A stretch of 43,887 nucleotides of DNA from Occallatibacter sp. (GTDB lineage: Bacteria > Acidobacteriota > Terriglobia > Terriglobales > Acidobacteriaceae). The position numbers and the translations under genes are program-made. Where the stretch lies: NCBI GenBank assembly GCA_031296165.1, contig JARLGF010000014.1:1-43887 (forward strand). Direction: 5' to 3'. The notes below the pieces were generated by a model. The model saw only the letters and a list, made by a program, of their open reading frames with translations, had not been told where the DNA came from and did not search any database. Below, piece by piece: positions 1 to 8,183 of the stretch (position 1 is the stretch's first letter; the number at the start of each line of letters is the position of its first letter).

Positions 1-126
1 GGCGCAAGTAGCAGTTACCTCCGCGGACACACCCAGAGTGCTGGTAGCCGTAGTGGCGAACGCCGAAGTGGCGCCCATGGTGGAAAGTGCGAATGCGCAT
101 ATCGTCATAACGTTCAATTTAGACAT
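1..126 (-). CDS. Spore coat protein U domain protein, N-terminal fragment (runs off left edge)
   Basis: Only the first 42 codons are in the window. The start ATG (complement of 124-126) is preceded by AGGAG (131-135) at 4-nt spacing. The encoded peptide begins MSKLNVMTICAFALSTMG, a signal peptide ending near ATSAFA. It continues with the run TSTLGVSAEVTATC, which matches the opening of spore-coat-U (SCPU/CsuA-B-like) domains, where a short beta-strand leads to the first conserved cysteine. In other bacteria such proteins are secreted subunits of Csu-type chaperone-usher fibres. Chaperone and usher genes would be expected beyond the left edge, but none is visible here. The family call rests on a short N-terminus, so it is probable and not certain. 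Confidence 0.6.
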   Translation of the reverse strand, partial: MSKLNVMTICAFALSTMGATSAFATTATSTLGVSAEVTATCA

Positions 127-195
127 AATTCTCCTGTTTCGCGTAATTCCTGGTATAGGATTGCGGATGGGCTGTCGGCGATTCGTCTCTTCGCG

Positions 196-221
196 ATCTG
201 CAATGAGCCGTATCTGCAATG
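196..221 (-). promoter_or_regulatory. Tandem 10-bp direct repeat upstream of the SCPU gene
   Basis: ATCTGCAATG occurs twice on the + strand, at 196-205 and 212-221, with a 16-bp period. It lies 70-95 bp upstream of the SCPU start codon. Tandem decamers at this spacing could bind an activator or repressor dimer. No known regulator is recognised. Confidence 0.3.
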
Positions 222-925
222 TCATGAACAGCAGTTGAACAAATGCCATTCTCGTAACGTGTATCTTGCGAGATTGACATCTTAACTGCGAGGGCGAAGT
301 GGAGTTGGCGGCATAATCTCGCGCAACTCATCGAGCCACTTGTATTCTCGCGTACATTTAGGGGAGGGAGCTTATCGTATAGGCTTCAGTCACTCAGCCC
401 AGATAGAAAATATTTCGAGTACAGCTATTGCGTCTCCATAGGGACACTGAACTCCGGCCATTCAAGTTATGCGGTGGAAAAGAATGGCAACTGGTCACCT
501 TCTGTAACTACCCATCGGTACTCTTATTGCAAGAGTACTAGTAACACAATATTTAGTCAATAGTAATATGCCAAGTAGGCGTGTCTATCTAATGCAGATA
601 GACTAAACCTATTGAAATATACCTTCAACTTATTAGATCTATGCTACTTACCGTGAAATATGCGGAAGATTTACAAGAACTGTCCAACAGAGGAAAAGCA
701 GGCGCTTGCCCTCATCCTAAATCGCCGACTATACCGGGAAAACCGACATTTGGCATTAGTAACGCCAAACGCCGCAGGGTCCAGGGAATAGGTTTACCGC
801 GGCTTGCGCCGTGTTGATTGATCTTTTCTTTGGATGGGGCGGCTGTTACGGCCCGGCTGAAGCCGTGCCCTTGTTACCAAGCTTTGTGCTTTTAGCGTGT
901 GAATGAGTTTTTCCGCAACGTGTGA

Positions 926-945
926 AGGCCCAGTTGTTTGGGCCT
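926..945. terminator. Small hairpin downstream of malQ
   Basis: AGGCCCA (926-932) and TGGGCCT (939-945) form a 7-bp stem with a 6-nt loop about 105 bp past the malQ stop. The only T-rich tail (ATTTTC) is on the + strand. Its role as malQ terminator is therefore uncertain. Confidence 0.3.
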
Positions 946-1049
946 ATTTTCAGGGGGTTAAAACTCCCAGTTCCATTGAAAGTCAGGGCGATGGGTGGTC
1001 TATTGGGCGATGCGTACTCTCTCCGGAATCGATATCTGCATCTGTTGTG

Positions 1050-2591
1050 CTAGGCCGGGTCCGCTGGGTCGGGTTTGCCGAGCGGATCGTTGTCGCGGTC
1101 GGTGACCTGGGCCAAAGCTGCCAGCCGCGCGGCAAGCTCCGGCTTCCAGCAGTCCTCAGGGGCACGCCAGATCCAGTTGCCGGCGGGAACCGAGGGCGTA
1201 TTCATGCGGGCTTCGGAACCCAACTCCAGCAAATCCTGCGCGGGAACGATTGCGATTTGCGCCACGCTGCCGGTGGCGGCGCGGATCAGCGGCCAGACGG
1301 GACGCTTGCCGACCGGCCCCACGTAAGCCTCGACGGCGGCGCGCTCGATTTTTTCAGTGGAGTTCCACCAGCCCTGCGTGGTGTCGTTGTCGTGCGTGCC
1401 GGTGTAAGCCACGGTGGCGGGGGTGAAGCGGTGGGGCAGATGGATGTGCGCGCCCTTGCTGCTGAAGCCGAACTGCAGCACCTTCATGCCGGGCAGGCCG
1501 AGAGCGAGGCGCAGCGCGTCCACTTCAGGCGTGATGAGGCCCAGGTCCTCGGCCACCAGCGGCAGAGGGCCGAGAGCTGCCTCAAGGGCGCGGAAAAGCT
1601 CGAGGCCCGGCGCCTTGATCCACTCGCCGTTGATTGCCGTTTCCTGGTCCGCGGGAATGGCCCAGTAGGCCTCAAAGCCGCGGAAGTGGTCGAGGCGCAC
1701 GATGTCGTAAAGCTGGGCGGAGCGGCGGATGCGTGCGATCCACCAGTCGTAACCGCGTTCGGCCAGAACGTCCCAGCGATAAAGCGGATTGCCCCAGCGC
1801 TGGCCGGTGGGAGAGAAGTAGTCGGGCGGCACGCCGGCAATGCGGATGGGCTGCAGGTCCTTGTCCAGCTCGAAGAGGTCGGGATGCACCCACACATCGG
1901 CCGAATCCATGTTGACGAAGATGGCCACGTCGCCCAGGATTCTGATTTTGCTTTGTGCGGCGGCGTTACGGAGGGAGGTCCACTGCTGGGCGAAGGCGAA
2001 TTGCAGTACCTGCTCGCGCTGGAGCGCGCGGCCGTGCTGGGCGGCGGCTTTGGCCAGGGCCTGCGGCTGGCGGCGGCGTACCGGCTCAGGCCAGGCCGTC
2101 CATGCGCCGGTCTGGAACTCGCGGCGCAAAACGGCGTAGAGCGCATAGTCTACGAGCCAGCCCGACTCGGCGCGGCAAAACTCCTGAAACTGCTGCCACT
2201 GCGCGGCCAGCGCCGGCTCGCGGGGGCCGCGGTCAAGAAAGTTTTCTGCCGCTTCATGCAGCAGCGGGAGCTTGCGCAGCTCCACATCTTCAAAGTCCAC
2301 GCTGCCGCTGCGCCCGGCCAGGCCGGCGATGCGCTGGCCCGCAATCCAGCCCCAGTCCGCGAGGAATTCCAGGCTGATGAGCGAGGGATTGCCGGCAAAG
2401 GCCGAGGATGCCGCATAAGGCGAGTTGCCGTAGCCGGTGGGACCCAGGGGCAGAACCTGCCAGACGTGCTGCCTGGCCTGCGCCAGAAAGGCGACAAACT
2501 CATGCGCGGCTGGTCCCAGGTCGCCGATGCCTCCGTAAGAGGGCAACGAGCTGACGTGCAGCAGGACTCCGGACGAACGCTGAAATTCCAT
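1050..2591 (-). CDS. malQ: 4-alpha-glucanotransferase (amylomaltase, GH77)
   Basis: A cytosolic enzyme that transfers 4-alpha-glucan segments between malto-oligosaccharides, in maltodextrin and glycogen metabolism. The chosen ATG at 2591 gives 513 residues beginning MEFQRSSGVLLHVSSLPS, the usual GH77 opening. An in-frame GTG at 2645 would add 18 atypical residues. GH77 landmarks are all present: VRLDHFRG with nucleophile Asp near residue 301, VAEDLGLITPEV with acid/base Glu near 348, and GTHDNDTT with the stabilising Asp near 401. This spacing is close to that of Thermus amylomaltase (293/340/395). The size matches bacterial short-type MalQ. The gene is divergent from the GH2 gene at 2829, and the intergenic region has repeated sites that could control both. 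No other maltose genes are in the window. Confidence 0.95.
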   Translation of the reverse strand: MEFQRSSGVLLHVSSLPSYGGIGDLGPAAHEFVAFLAQARQHVWQVLPLGPTGYGNSPYAASSAFAGNPSLISLEFLADWGWIAGQRIAGLAGRSGSVDFEDVELRKLPLLHEAAENFLDRGPREPALAAQWQQFQEFCRAESGWLVDYALYAVLRREFQTGAWTAWPEPVRRRQPQALAKAAAQHGRALQREQVLQFAFAQQWTSLRNAAAQSKIRILGDVAIFVNMDSADVWVHPDLFELDKDLQPIRIAGVPPDYFSPTGQRWGNPLYRWDVLAERGYDWWIARIRRSAQLYDIVRLDHFRGFEAYWAIPADQETAINGEWIKAPGLELFRALEAALGPLPLVAEDLGLITPEVDALRLALGLPGMKVLQFGFSSKGAHIHLPHRFTPATVAYTGTHDNDTTQGWWNSTEKIERAAVEAYVGPVGKRPVWPLIRAATGSVAQIAIVPAQDLLELGSEARMNTPSVPAGNWIWRAPEDCWKPELAARLAALAQVTDRDNDPLGKPDPADPA

Positions 2592-2635
2592 CTTTCCATT
2601 ATCGGCTGAGCGGGGGATGGGGATCGGCCTGAGCG

Positions 2636-2767
2636 GCGGAACCACTATAGCGGAACCAGAGTCGATCTATCCCGAAACCACAACATTCAAGTCGACGCGA
2701 CCATCAGGAAGCGGCGACCCTCAATAAAACTCAACGGGAAACAGCTACTCTGGTTCCGCTTTATAAT
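2636..2767. promoter_or_regulatory. Divergent malQ/GH2 promoter region with three GCGGAACCA boxes and a TATAAT
   Basis: GCGGAACCA occurs at 2636-2644 and 2650-2658 (14-bp period), and its complement TGGTTCCGC at 2751-2759. The second and third copies lie inside a perfect 14-bp inverted repeat (AGCGGAACCAGAGT at 2649-2662; its reverse complement at 2747-2760) separated by 84 bp. The distal arm directly abuts a consensus -10 hexamer TATAAT (2762-2767) pointing to the GH2 gene. A regulator bound there would overlap the RNA-polymerase site, so repression, possibly by looping between the two boxes, is plausible. The regulator is unknown. Confidence 0.55.
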
Positions 2768-2828
2768 CCGTGTGTCCGTTCCACACTGCCTTGATGGTGT
2801 TTCTAGCAAGATTTGGGAGATCAATCCG

Positions 2829-5513
2829 TTGCAGATACAAATTGGCCGTTCCTTGTTTTCCGCCCTGACAGCACTTCTTGCCGTCGTCACACCAATGTCC
2901 GCCGCAGCCAAATCCGTTTCGCCGCAGCCGCTTGTTTTGTCCAGCGGCTGGCAGTTGCAGGACGCAGCCAAGGTTGCGCAGACAGGCGCGGAAGTTGCGG
3001 CTGCCGGCTTTAATACGAGCGGCTGGTACAACGCCACAGTTCCCGGAACGGTGCTTACCTCGCTGGTGAACGACCACGTGTATCCGGAGCCGCTCTACGG
3101 CGAAAACAACCGCCCGGAGACGATTCCCGAGAGCCTGGCGCACAGCTCTTATTGGTACAGGACGCAGGTGGACGTGCCCAAGGCTTACAAGAACCACCAG
3201 GTCTGGCTCAACTTTGACGGTATCAACTACGCCGCAACCGTGTGGGTGAACGGAACCCAGGTGGGCACGACGCGCGGAGCCTTCATCCGCGGCATCTTCG
3301 ACATAACGGCGCTGGTGAAGCCGGGCAAGAAGGCGGTGGTGGCCGTACTGGTGGAGCCGCAGCCGCACCCCGGCGTGCCGCACGAACACACGCTCACCAA
3401 CGGCCTGGGCAGGAACGGCGGCATTACCGCGATCGACGGGCCCACTTTTCTGTCTACCATCGGGTGGGACTGGATTCCCGCCATCCGCGACCGCGACACG
3501 GGCATCTGGCAGAAGGTTTTCCTCTCCGCCACCGGTCCGGTGGTGGTGAAGGACCCGCTTGTGACCACAGATCTGCCGTTGCCGCGTACCGACTCGGCCG
3601 ATGTGGGTGTTTCCGCCACGGTGGAGAACGTGAGCGACAAGCCGGTGAGCGGCGTGCTCAAGGGCACGATCGAGAACATCGCTTTTGAGCAGCAGGTTGA
3701 ATTAGCGCCGCACAGCACGCAGAAAATCAGCTTCGACGCGAAGACCACGCCGGTGCTGCACATGGACCATCCGCGGCTGTGGTGGCCCAACGGCTACGGC
3801 ACGCCGGAGATGTACAAGCTGCATCTGAGCTTTGAACTCGGGAAGGATGTTTCCGACGCGCAGGACGTGGATTTCGGCGTGAGGAAGTTCAGCTACAGCG
3901 TTCCCGGCACGGACACGCTGACCATCTCAGTGAATGGCGTGCAGGTGTTTATCCGCGGCGGCGACTGGGGGTTGGATGAGGCGCTGAAGCGGATTCCCCG
4001 CGAGCGGCTTGAAGCCCAGATTCGTATGCACCGGCTGGCCAACATGAACCTGATCCGCAACTGGGTGGGGCAAAGCACCAGCGAGGACTTTTACGAGCTG
4101 TGCGACAAGTACGGCATCCTGGTGTGGGACGAGTTCTTCCAGCCGAACCCGAGCGACGGTCCGAATCCCACCGATATTGCACCCTATATTGCCAACGTCC
4201 GCGACAAGGTTCTGCGCTACCGCAATCATCCTTCCATCATGTTGTGGTGCGCGCGCAACGAGGGCTTTCCGCCGCCGGAGATCGACGCCGAACTGCGCAA
4301 GCTGCTGGCCGAGCTGGAGCCGACGCGGCGCTACCAGCCGAGCTCGACCGACGGGCCGGGCGTGCGTTCCCACGGCCCCTACTACTGGCGGACGCCGCGT
4401 GAGTTTTACAAGGTCACGGACGACTACTTCAAGACCGAGACGGGCAGCGTTTCCGTGCCGACCCTGGAATCCATCCACGGCATGATGCCGAAGAAGGACT
4501 GGGAGACGATCACAGACGACTGGGCGGAGCACGATCTGGCCAAGGGCGCGCAGCGCGGCGACAAGTATCCCGGCATCCTGGCCAGCCGCTACGGCCCGAT
4601 CGCCAACCTGGCGGACTTTGTGCGCAAGGCGCAGTTGGCTAACTACGAGGCCTTCCGCTCCATGTACGAGGGGCGCAATGCGCAACTGTTCCATCCGACC
4701 ACGGCGATCATTACCTGGATGAGCCATCCGGCGCAGCCCAGTTTTGTGTGGCAGATTTACCACTACGATCTGGAACCTAACTCGTCGCTGTTCGCGGTGA
4801 AGAGCGCGGGCGAGCTGGTGCACATCCAGTTCAACGAGGCCAACGGAACTCTGCAGGTGATCAACAACCTGCCGACGGCGGTGAACGATGCAACGGCGCG
4901 CGTCTCCATCTACAACGTGGACGGAACGCTGGCTGCGCAGCACGAGACCAAGGTTACGGCGCTGCCCGATGTTGCTACCGATCTGGGCGCGGTCGAGTTT
5001 CCGGCCGGGCTGTCTGCTGTGCACTTCCTCAAGCTGGAGTTGAAGGACGCACAGGACAAGGAGATCTCGTCGAACTTCTACTGGCTGGGCCAGCTCGACG
5101 CGCCGGACGACCTGACCGGCCTGAACAAGCTGCCCGCGGTCACGCTTGCAGCGCAGGCGGCCAGCAAGGACGAGGACGGCAAGCGGCTGGTGACGGTTAC
5201 GCTGCACAATCCGACGGCGAACATTGCCGTGATGGCGCACCTGCAACTGCGGCGCAAGTCCGGTGAGCGCGTGCTGCCCGTCTACTACAGCGACAACTAC
5301 GTGTCTCTGCTGCCCAACGAGAGCCGGACGATCACCATCGAGGCCAGCGTGAGCGGCTTCAACGGCGAGGACGCGCTGGTGGTCTTCGACGGATGGAACG
5401 TAAGCGTCGCGCCGGCATCGTTCGCGGGCGTTTCCGTGGTGCCGAATGGGGAGGCAGACCCTGCCAATTCGCCGGTGACGGGATTGCCGTTCCAGACGGT
5501 TGGGCTGCGGTAA
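2829..5513 (+). CDS. Secreted GH2 hydrolase, exo-beta-D-glucosaminidase-like
   Basis: A glycoside hydrolase family 2 enzyme, predicted to be exported, that removes terminal beta-linked sugars. The start is taken as TTG 2829 with GGGAG at 2815-2819. A GTG at 2772 extends the frame but sits about where transcription from TATAAT (2762-2767) would begin. From TTG the product has 894 residues and a signal peptide (hydrophobic core FSALTALLAVV, cleavage after AAA). A galactose-binding-like domain (about residues 40-220), an Ig-like domain and the TIM barrel follow. The barrel contains WCARNE (acid/base Glu 478) and FKTETGS (nucleophile Glu 537). GWDWIPAIRDRDTGIW and the late NFYWL segment before a C-terminal Ig-like domain are typical of CsxA-type exo-beta-D-glucosaminidases and related mannosidases. 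Substrate is inferred. Beta-mannosidase is the main alternative. Confidence 0.85.
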   Translation: MQIQIGRSLFSALTALLAVVTPMSAAAKSVSPQPLVLSSGWQLQDAAKVAQTGAEVAAAGFNTSGWYNATVPGTVLTSLVNDHVYPEPLYGENNRPETIPESLAHSSYWYRTQVDVPKAYKNHQVWLNFDGINYAATVWVNGTQVGTTRGAFIRGIFDITALVKPGKKAVVAVLVEPQPHPGVPHEHTLTNGLGRNGGITAIDGPTFLSTIGWDWIPAIRDRDTGIWQKVFLSATGPVVVKDPLVTTDLPLPRTDSADVGVSATVENVSDKPVSGVLKGTIENIAFEQQVELAPHSTQKISFDAKTTPVLHMDHPRLWWPNGYGTPEMYKLHLSFELGKDVSDAQDVDFGVRKFSYSVPGTDTLTISVNGVQVFIRGGDWGLDEALKRIPRERLEAQIRMHRLANMNLIRNWVGQSTSEDFYELCDKYGILVWDEFFQPNPSDGPNPTDIAPYIANVRDKVLRYRNHPSIMLWCARNEGFPPPEIDAELRKLLAELEPTRRYQPSSTDGPGVRSHGPYYWRTPREFYKVTDDYFKTETGSVSVPTLESIHGMMPKKDWETITDDWAEHDLAKGAQRGDKYPGILASRYGPIANLADFVRKAQLANYEAFRSMYEGRNAQLFHPTTAIITWMSHPAQPSFVWQIYHYDLEPNSSLFAVKSAGELVHIQFNEANGTLQVINNLPTAVNDATARVSIYNVDGTLAAQHETKVTALPDVATDLGAVEFPAGLSAVHFLKLELKDAQDKEISSNFYWLGQLDAPDDLTGLNKLPAVTLAAQAASKDEDGKRLVTVTLHNPTANIAVMAHLQLRRKSGERVLPVYYSDNYVSLLPNESRTITIEASVSGFNGEDALVVFDGWNVSVAPASFAGVSVVPNGEADPANSPVTGLPFQTVGLR

Positions 5514-5882
5514 TTTTTTCCGAAGACCGCGTGTTCCATCCTTGCCGCGAGAGGCAAAGGGCGGCAGGAATGGGGCGCGCGGGCGTTCACCCATAAGCGC
5601 AAATTTAAATCGCCAATTTTACCGGATAACCCACGTGATCCGACAGCAACATGAAAATATTGAGTTCATTTGCGCGATCAATGAGTCTATCGGTGATTTG
5701 GCACTTGTTGAGTGCGCGCCGTGAGTCCAGATCACACGAGGAAACTATTACGGCAACATTACAACAGAGGCAAAGGGGACAGTACTTTCTCTGGAAAATG
5801 TGAAAATATCACACTGGGAGGCGCAATTGAGGGTAATTTGCGCAGAATTATGCTGTATAGTGTGAATATTCTACGGAGTTCT
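5514..5882. other. Gene-free left boundary of the rloAB cassette
   Basis: The interval between GH2 and rloA has no supported gene. An in-frame extension upstream of rloA is open from 5712 but lacks family similarity and a ribosome site. GC content drops sharply from about 5600. This is probably where the imported segment begins. No target-site duplication or transposase remnant could be identified by eye. The last 85 bp hold two dyads and the rloA promoter. Confidence 0.45.
5799..5861 (+). promoter_or_regulatory. rloA promoter with two dyad operators
   Basis: TGTGAAAATATCACA (5799-5813) is a perfect 5-5-5 dyad. GCGCAA (5821-5826) and TTGCGC (5838-5843) form a second dyad with an 11-bp centre. 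A plausible promoter is TTGAGG (5827-5832), 16 bp, TATGCT (5849-5854), so the second dyad encloses the -35 element and would suit a repressor. The first resembles a CRP half-site pair but has a 5-bp spacer, not 6 bp. Confidence 0.45.
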
Positions 5883-7250
5883 ATGATCACCACATTCTCA
5901 GTTTCTAATTTTCGTTCCTTCTCATCTGAGGAGACGTTTTCTCTTGTTGCAAGCAACCGGCTGGTAGGAAGCCACGATGACCACGTAGTCACTATCCCTG
6001 ATTCGAATGAAAAAGTCCTTAAAATAGCTGTTCTCTATGGTGCAAATGGCGCAGGTAAATCAAATCTTTTCAAGGCGCTCCGCTATGTTAAATCGATTGC
6101 TCTTGACGCGCGAGATAAGAAAAGCGGCACCGGGCGTGAGCCATTTCGTTTTGGAGAAGGGGTGGATGAGCCTTCAAGTTTTGATTTGCAATTCATCGCG
6201 GGGGGCAATCTCTATCGGTTTGGCTTCAAGGTCGATGTGGATAGGATCATTGAGGAGTGGTTGGTACGTGTTGTTGGAAAAAGCGAGCGGGTTCTTTATC
6301 AGCGAGTCACGACTGCAGACGGCAAGGTGAAAGTCGATAGTTCAGGTCTGAAGAAGTTGGGTGATAAGCTAAGTGCTCTCGCTACCGTTGGTGGCCCCCC
6401 TAACCAATCATTTTTGGCCACCATTCATGTAACGCTAGATTCGTCGGATTATGGCGAGGAGCTGAATGAAATTCTGAATTGGTTTGCTAAAGGATTGAGT
6501 CTTGTAGGGCCAGACGAGCCTATAGCACCGGTCGGCAATCTCTTAGCTGAAGACTCCAACTTTTCAACATTTGCTGGCGATTTCCTTCGGGACTCATCAA
6601 CAGGAGTGGACCATCTAGACGTCCAGAAGATCGAAATTACAGAGGATGATCTTAGTAGATTGCTACCTAAAGAACTTGTTTCGCATGTGTTGAAGAGCAC
6701 GAGTGGGGGACTTAAGAGCATCATCCAAATTGGAGAGGGAACAGAGGTACTTTTCGAACAGACGGACAGGAGTCATTACTATCGTATTACGATTCATGGT
6801 GCGCATCATCATGCCGGTGGCACGGTCGTACCTTTGGAGTTTAGCGAAGAGTCTGATGGAACCCAGCGACTTTTAAACTTATTGCCAGCTCTACATTGTG
6901 CCAAAATCCCTGGAACTGTTTATTTTATAGATGAAATCGATCGTAGTATGCACCCGATGCTGGCGTGGAAGTTTTTGGACTTCTTCTTGAAATCCTGTTC
7001 AGGGGATCGCCGCCAGATAATCGTTACGACCCATGAGGCTAATCTTCTGGATTTGGACCTCCTCCGTCGTGATGAGATATGGTTTGCAGAGAAGGATCAT
7101 GAGGAGTCTACTCGCTTGTATTCAATGACGGACTTTAAAGTTCGTAAAGATCACGAAATCCGCAAGCATTACTTGCAAGGCCGTTACGGCGCGGTTCCGT
7201 TCTTAGGCAATCTCGATCATCTGATTGCAAAAGAGAGCCAAGCCAAATGA
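5883..7250 (+). CDS. rloA: RloA/AbiLi-like AAA family ATPase
   Basis: The ATPase half of a two-gene RloA-RloB (AbiL-type) cassette, a family associated with phage defence and with restriction loci. From ATG 5883 (GGAG at 5875-5878) the product has 455 residues and opens MITTFSVSNFRSF, the usual start of this old-style SMC/RecF-like ATPase family. Walker A GANGAGKS is at residues 53-60. An SDGTQRLLNLLP signature-like stretch, Walker B VYFIDEIDRSMHP (Asp 350, Glu 351) and the switch histidine in TTHEANLLD follow. All ATPase motifs are intact. It overlaps rloB by ATGA, so the two are translationally coupled. Codon and base usage are AT-richer than all neighbours, which suggests horizontal acquisition. 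The defence role is inferred from the family. What it senses is unknown. Confidence 0.85.
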   Translation: MITTFSVSNFRSFSSEETFSLVASNRLVGSHDDHVVTIPDSNEKVLKIAVLYGANGAGKSNLFKALRYVKSIALDARDKKSGTGREPFRFGEGVDEPSSFDLQFIAGGNLYRFGFKVDVDRIIEEWLVRVVGKSERVLYQRVTTADGKVKVDSSGLKKLGDKLSALATVGGPPNQSFLATIHVTLDSSDYGEELNEILNWFAKGLSLVGPDEPIAPVGNLLAEDSNFSTFAGDFLRDSSTGVDHLDVQKIEITEDDLSRLLPKELVSHVLKSTSGGLKSIIQIGEGTEVLFEQTDRSHYYRITIHGAHHHAGGTVVPLEFSEESDGTQRLLNLLPALHCAKIPGTVYFIDEIDRSMHPMLAWKFLDFFLKSCSGDRRQIIVTTHEANLLDLDLLRRDEIWFAEKDHEESTRLYSMTDFKVRKDHEIRKHYLQGRYGAVPFLGNLDHLIAKESQAK

Positions 7251-7918
7251 GTCTCTTTAAGCGTAAGAAAAGACCACTCGCTCGTGACGCAGCTAGCTTG
7301 CGTGATGACCGGCAGTTCTTCGTGGCCTGTGACGACACATACGCTCCAAAGCAATATTTCAGTTTCTTTCGTCTTTCTCGTGTACATATCGAGGTCGTGC
7401 CGACTGTTAGCGGAACCTGTGCTGCTGAGGATGTGTTGAAAAGGCTGCAGGAGTTCTCGCAAAAATTCGATCCTGCTGAAGATGATGAATTGTGGATGCT
7501 CCTTGATACTGATCACTACACAAAAGGGCGCCATTTGAAGAGTTTTATCGCAACTGTTAAAAAAGCCAAACAGCAGAACGTAAACATTGCTCTGAGCAAG
7601 CCCTGTTTCGAGCTTTGGTTGTTGCTGCATCATGAGAATGAGGCCGCTGTTGGATCACTCTCAAATGCCCGTGACGTTGCGGAGGCATTGCGCGCCAAGT
7701 TAGGACAATACGACAAGACAAAGCTCAAGAGGGAGAATTATCCCCTTAAGACTGTGCCTGACGCCGTCAAGCGAGCAGAAAGGCTTGATGAAAGCGTTCT
7801 AGGCGGCGACATTCCTCAACAGAATACGAGCAGGGTCTACTTGCTATGGAAAGCGGTAGTTTCGAAATCACTTCCATCACAGCTTCCTTTGGAACTCAGA
7901 AGTCTACTTGATGACTGA
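7247..7918 (+). CDS. rloB: RloB/AbiLii family protein
   Basis: The 223-residue partner of rloA, whose ATG overlaps the rloA stop (ATGA at 7247-7250). It carries the hallmark RloB features: a basic N-terminus with repeated Lys/Arg, an acidic LWMLLDTDHYTK motif (DxD followed by His, about residues 84-95), and ALSKPCFELWLLLHH, the most conserved block of the family (usual form S-N-P-C-F-E-L-W). By analogy with the Toprim-like effectors paired with AAA ATPases in PARIS-type systems, it may be the nuclease effector held in check by RloA. That is inference, since RloB chemistry is not established here. The length matches the family and no truncation is seen. Base composition is low-GC like rloA. 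Confidence 0.85.
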   Translation: MSLFKRKKRPLARDAASLRDDRQFFVACDDTYAPKQYFSFFRLSRVHIEVVPTVSGTCAAEDVLKRLQEFSQKFDPAEDDELWMLLDTDHYTKGRHLKSFIATVKKAKQQNVNIALSKPCFELWLLLHHENEAAVGSLSNARDVAEALRAKLGQYDKTKLKRENYPLKTVPDAVKRAERLDESVLGGDIPQQNTSRVYLLWKAVVSKSLPSQLPLELRSLLDD

Positions 7919-8120
7919 GGCTACAGAGGGTTACGGAAATCACTACGATTTAGGATGCCAACAGGCCCTATCAGCCTGAGTCATTTATTGCGACGAAACA
8001 TGAAGCCCTTTCTGCGTTCCGAATGTCGGTAAAGTGAGCAGTCCATGAGGAAGATTCAGGAGCGGGGTGCGAAGGCCGCCTAAATGAATGGCTCAGAACT
8101 GATCTGACATTTCCAAATGA

Positions 8121-8153
8121 AAAGGCCCGCAACCATGGTGGTTGCGGGCCTTT
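8121..8153. terminator. Bidirectional hairpin terminator between rloB and the parvulin gene
   Basis: Perfect 14-bp stem AAAGGCCCGCAACC (8121-8134) / GGTTGCGGGCCTTT (8140-8153) with a 5-nt loop. Flanking A and T runs give it a tail on both strands. It sits 30 bp past the stop of the minus-strand parvulin gene and can also stop rloAB transcripts. Confidence 0.85.
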
Positions 8154-8183
8154 CTGCTGCTCTGGTTTGAAGCTGCTGCCGGT

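Larger units (their letters stand above)
127..1049. other. Long non-coding stretch, AT-richer than its surroundings
   Basis: About 920 bp between the SCPU start and the malQ stop contain no convincing gene. It holds the SCPU promoter region with decamer repeats (196-221), a perfect 8-bp inverted repeat GTCTATCT/AGATAGAC with a 5-nt loop (583-603), and a small hairpin AGGCCCA/TGGGCCT (926-945). Two overlapping short open frames begin near 641 and 660 (about 55 and 43 codons). Neither has a Shine-Dalgarno site, so they are not called. The base composition from roughly 370 to 660 is clearly lower in GC than the flanking genes. Confidence 0.5.

Noticed and set aside
641..812. Two overlapping short + strand frames (starts near 641 and 660; about 55 and 43 codons)
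   Set aside because: No Shine-Dalgarno site, no family; both cannot be real at once. The shorter one (MRKIYKNCPTEEKQALAL) looks slightly protein-like but is too weak to call.
903..2609. 568-codon open frame on the + strand
   Set aside because: Shadow of malQ, which has all GH77 catalytic motifs on the opposite strand.
3927..5594. 555-codon open frame on the minus strand
   Set aside because: Antisense of the GH2 gene; Arg/His/Val-rich composition typical of antisense frames.
5799..5813. Reading TGTGAAAATATCACA as a CRP site
   Set aside because: CRP requires TGTGA-N6-TCACA; here the spacer is 5 bp. Kept only as an unassigned dyad.
5600..8120. Insertion-sequence or attachment-site ends around the rloAB cassette
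   Set aside because: Low GC suggests import, but no matching direct or terminal inverted repeats were found by eye on the two sides.
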